Assembly (NCBI RefSeq): GCF_001039355.2 | Contig: NW_019775775.1 | Coordinates: 154,112-218,111, forward strand | Direction of reading: 5' to 3' | Source of the DNA: Lingula anatina | Lineage: Eukaryota; Brachiopoda; Lingulata; Lingulida; Lingulidae | Length of the DNA stretch: 64,000 bases | Part shown: piece after piece, positions 62,880 through 64,000 of the stretch | How the letters are laid out: each line of letters begins with the position of its first letter | How positions within the stretch are numbered: the first letter of the stretch is position 1 | Position numbers and translations under genes: made by a program | Notes under the pieces: generated by a model | Database searches by the model: none | Seen by the model: only the letters and a program-made list of their open reading frames with translations | Told to the model about the DNA's origin: nothing

Positions 62880-63690
62880 CATACGTCCTATGCATACTAT
62901 TTTTGTTTTATCTTTGTTAATTTTCAACCCTGATATTTTTTGAAAATTTCTCTAATTCAGTCATTAGTTCAGATAAAGACTTTTCTGAGCCGTCAAGCAT
63001 CACAGTCGTATTGTCTGCGTATTGAGTTAATTAAATAGAGGCGTAATCAATAGTGATACTTTTTATATTTTTGTTTTTCTTGAGTATTATTGAGAGTATT
63101 TCCGCACACAAAAAAAAAAAAAAACAAATAGGGGGCTATTCTGTCTCCCTGCCTGCAGCCTCTTTTAATGTAAAAAGACTGGCAGATTGCCTCTTTGATT
63201 TATTGCTGCTTGTGCACCCTTATTGAAAGTATTTATCCATTTGAGGGGCACAGTAATTAAATCTCGGCTCAATTCAACCGGTCGAGGGATAACGCGTGGG
63301 GATGCGTGTGAGAGGCGGAGAGACCATATCAGGATTACGCTGTCATCCTTTCATGTAGGTCCGCCATATTTAGGTCGCGGCCTTACTAGACCTCGGCTCT
63401 TCTCAATGTGAATGCTCCCTTATAAGTTACATTTAACAAAGAGATCGGTCGCCAGTTTCCCAAGTATTGCATGGGCTTTTCACCCTTAAGGAGACACGTG
63501 ATTACACTCTGACGCTGTGTAATTCAAAGTTGACCAGTCGAGTTACCCCAGTTTATGGATCTAACAATAAAATTGCCGAGCTGTGGCCAGAATACCTTAA
63601 AGAACTCGACAGTGAACCCATCTGAATCTGGATTCTTTACTTTTCATTTTTTTTTTTCAGAATTTGGGAGGCTTCATTTAGACTTATTAA
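62880..63690 (-). pseudogene. Tx1-like LINE reverse transcriptase fragment
   Basis: Minus-strand pieces: DSDGFTVEFFKVFWPQLGNF (about 63570-63630), QSVITCLLKGEKP and NWRPISLLNVTYKG (about 63415-63500), then, after a break, RGCRQGDR (63136-63168), ILKKNKNIKSITIDYA and LTQYADNTTVMLDGSEKSLS (about 62960-63080). The catalytic YADD reads YADN and stops interrupt the frame. About 100 residues of the RT palm are replaced by 63190-63410. Confidence 0.8.
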
Positions 63691-63699
63691 ACCCTCTAG

Positions 63700-64000
63700 T
63701 TCACTTTACTCCACATCTTTGAGCCTCGATGGATAATTGTCCGGTAGGATTGTTCTTCTTAACAACGCAAAAACAAAAACAACGCGAAGTTACTTCCCTG
63801 TAGAAAAACGCCACAAGAACGATATCCAAAAGTCAGCATGTTTAATTTCTTAACTTACCAATTAGAAAGAAATAAAACGCACAACAAAGGACACGTGTTG
63901 AATGTCTTTATACCAATGCAGTATCATTATATGGTTCTATTGCTAATGTTGTATTCAATCATCTAATAAAATTTAATATTATAAGGCGCAGAGTACAGGT
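63700..64000. other. Window end, nothing recognised
   Basis: AT-rich sequence without a supported feature. Confidence 0.4.

Overview
This is animal nuclear DNA: AT-rich, intron-containing, with GT-AG splice sites, long introns, microsatellites and many decayed transposons. The gene content (a TRPN/NOMPC channel, a NOL10 relative, SABATH-type methyltransferases, Tx1-like LINEs, a Harbinger-type element and a GIY-YIG retroelement fragment) points to an invertebrate. I would guess a mollusc or another lophotrochozoan, but that is inference. No bacterial, CRISPR, rRNA or tRNA features were seen.

Layout. (1) 1-6.5 kb, plus strand: the 3' half of a TRPN/NOMPC mechanotransduction channel gene, from the last ankyrin repeats to the stop codon. 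Its 5' exons lie outside the window. (2) 7.4-10.1 kb: dispersed and tandem repeats, a foldback element and a decayed retrotransposon. (3) 10.9-23.5 kb, minus strand: two tandem nine-exon genes (A, 11370-15282; B, 16143-22108), each giving an intact 401-residue protein that I recognise as a SABATH-family (Methyltransf_7) SAM-dependent carboxyl methyltransferase. A broken exon of a further copy lies at 23.3-23.5 kb. Unit B carries at least three transposon insertions, and unit A preserves the corresponding empty sites for two of them at base resolution. (4) 25.2-33.4 kb: a TATA/Inr promoter with a short noncoding exon, then about 6 kb of a 53-bp-monomer satellite, then a second minisatellite. 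(5) 34.9-40.9 kb, plus strand: a NOL10-like gene broken by a frameshift, an in-frame stop and missing exons, with a 255-base assembly gap. (6) 41.9-47.2 kb: a nest of transposons, in which a Harbinger-like element carrying a MADF-domain gene sits inside a Tx1-like LINE, and a small foldback element sits inside the MADF gene. (7) 47.4-51.6 kb: decayed repeats and a second satellite block. (8) 52.7-55.2 kb: an unrecognised TATA/Inr-driven gene coding for a 216-residue basic protein with two SxIP motifs, facing a small spliced gene (87 residues). (9) 55.8-56.5 kb: a GIY-YIG fragment and a MITE. (10) 58.6-62.3 kb, minus strand: a third, more diverged, intact SABATH methyltransferase gene (C, 393 residues) with every intron position conserved. 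(11) 62.9-63.7 kb: a LINE reverse transcriptase fragment.

The most notable content is the family of three intact SABATH-type methyltransferases. The family is best known from plants, where members methylate carboxyl groups of small signalling acids and ring nitrogens of xanthine alkaloids. All three genes run in the same direction and share one exon-phase pattern, so they look like products of local duplication. The substrates cannot be read from the sequence. The transposons around and inside them give a relative history of the locus.
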